Shown one piece after another: positions 6,005 to 6,477 of a stretch of DNA of 6,477 bases. Position 1 is the first letter of the stretch. Every line of letters starts with the position of its first letter. A model generated the notes under the pieces. It had not been told where the DNA came from, made no database searches, and was given only the letters and a program-made list of their open reading frames with translations. Source of the stretch: WHSM01 sp036375165 (GTDB taxonomy: Bacteria > Actinomycetota > Actinomycetes > Mycobacteriales > Micromonosporaceae); the NCBI GenBank assembly GCA_036375165.1, contig DASUSI010000020.1, positions 1 to 6,477 on the forward strand, in the 5' to 3' direction. The position numbers and the translations under genes were made by a program.

Positions 6005-6424
6005 ATGGCAACACTGGCCCCACGTCTGATCGGTGACCTCACCGAGTGGTTTGACACTGAATTCCCCTTCGCTGGACTGCGTATGGCCCCGTTCCGGGTC
6101 GAGGACTTCATGACCGACGGTGACTACGTTGTCCGTGCGGAATTGCCCGGTGTGGACCCGGAGAAGGACATTTCCGTGCTCGTCGAACGGGGGCTGCTGG
6201 ACATCCGGGCGGAACGCCACGAGTCGGCGCACGACGACGCCGAGGGCAGGTACCGCACGGAGTTCCGGTACGGATCCCTGCACCGCACCATCCGGCTCCC
6301 CGAAGGGGCGGACGAGAAGAAGATCAAGGCGCGGTACGAGAAGGGCATCCTCGAAGTGGTCGTGCCCGTGCACATGCCTGGGCATGACATCAGCCGCACC
6401 ATCCCGATCGAGAAGAAGAGCTGA
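6005..6424 (+). CDS. Hsp20 family small heat-shock protein
   Basis: This 139-residue protein starts at ATG 6005, with AAGGAGG (5992-5998) 6 bases upstream. An upstream in-frame ATG (5933) would add 24 residues and lacks a ribosome binding site. Residues about 29-122 are the alpha-crystallin domain: FRVEDFMTDGDYVVRAELPGVDPEKDI, then LLDIRAERHE, FRYGSLHRTIRLPE, and the signature ARYEKGILEVVVP with G114-I-L116. The C-terminal tail holds the I-X-I motif I133-P-I135, which docks on a neighbouring subunit in sHSP oligomers. The N-terminal arm (LIGDLTEWFDTEFPF) is short, as in actinobacterial Hsp16/Hsp18-type proteins. It is an ATP-independent holdase in the cytoplasm. It is transcribed alone, divergent from the SDR gene, and ends at a strong hairpin. 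Confidence 0.96.
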   Translation: MATLAPRLIGDLTEWFDTEFPFAGLRMAPFRVEDFMTDGDYVVRAELPGVDPEKDISVLVERGLLDIRAERHESAHDDAEGRYRTEFRYGSLHRTIRLPEGADEKKIKARYEKGILEVVVPVHMPGHDISRTIPIEKKS

Positions 6425-6435
6425 CACGGGGTGTG

Positions 6436-6460
6436 CCGGTCGCCTGGGGTGGGCGACCGG
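6436..6460 (+). terminator. Hairpin terminator after hsp20
   Basis: CCGGTCGCC (6436-6444) and GGCGACCGG (6452-6460) form a perfect 9-bp stem with a 7-base loop, beginning 12 bases after the hsp20 stop. The stem can be lengthened by one G-U pair. No U-tract follows, as is common for actinobacterial terminators. Confidence 0.72.
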
Positions 6461-6477
6461 TAAGCCGGAGGGGCGGC

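Overview
The window reads as chromosome from a high-GC actinomycete. Codon third positions are strongly G/C, most genes have a GGAGG-type ribosome binding site 4-8 bases ahead of the start, and gene content is typical of actinobacteria (MEDS-domain partner-switch proteins, a CBS-BON protein, a 3alpha/20beta-hydroxysteroid dehydrogenase-like SDR, a small Hsp20). Micromonosporaceae is a reasonable guess from overall style, but the sequence alone does not prove it.

Layout. Positions 1-2767 hold a minus-strand series, listed in transcription order: a 54-residue membrane protein (2767-2603); a MEDS-STAS protein (about 2399-1512); a MEDS-HATPase anti-sigma-type protein (1515-583) that overlaps it by ATGA; and a hemerythrin HHE protein (496 to beyond position 1, cut by the window edge). 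Next come a minus-strand CBS-CBS-BON protein (3740-3027) and, divergent from it, an MFS transporter (3893-5077). The MFS gene runs tail-to-tail into, and overlaps by 35 bp, a minus-strand SDR oxidoreductase (5795-5043). Divergent from the SDR is a plus-strand Hsp20 chaperone (6005-6424), followed by a strong hairpin terminator. No tRNA, rRNA, mobile element or CRISPR array is visible. No stretch longer than 300 bp lacks a gene.

How it may work together (inference). The two MEDS proteins look like an antagonist/kinase-fold pair for controlling a sigma-B-type stress sigma factor, which is not encoded in the window. Two neighbouring genes have upstream sequences that fit the Streptomyces sigma-B promoter pattern GNNT-N14-16-GGGTAY: the hemerythrin gene exactly, and the 54-residue membrane protein with one mismatch. 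A weaker version lies ahead of the MEDS pair itself. The divergent CBS/MFS promoter region carries the perfect inverted repeat GGGAC-TTCG-GTCCC, which resembles the core of the DosR/DevR dormancy box. With hemerythrin, CBS-BON and Hsp20 products nearby, the region looks like a stress or low-oxygen dormancy neighbourhood. None of the gene families is new. The least expected items are the small membrane protein, the STAS domain with glycine where the phosphorylated serine normally sits, and the co-occurrence of sigma-B-like and DosR-like sites.
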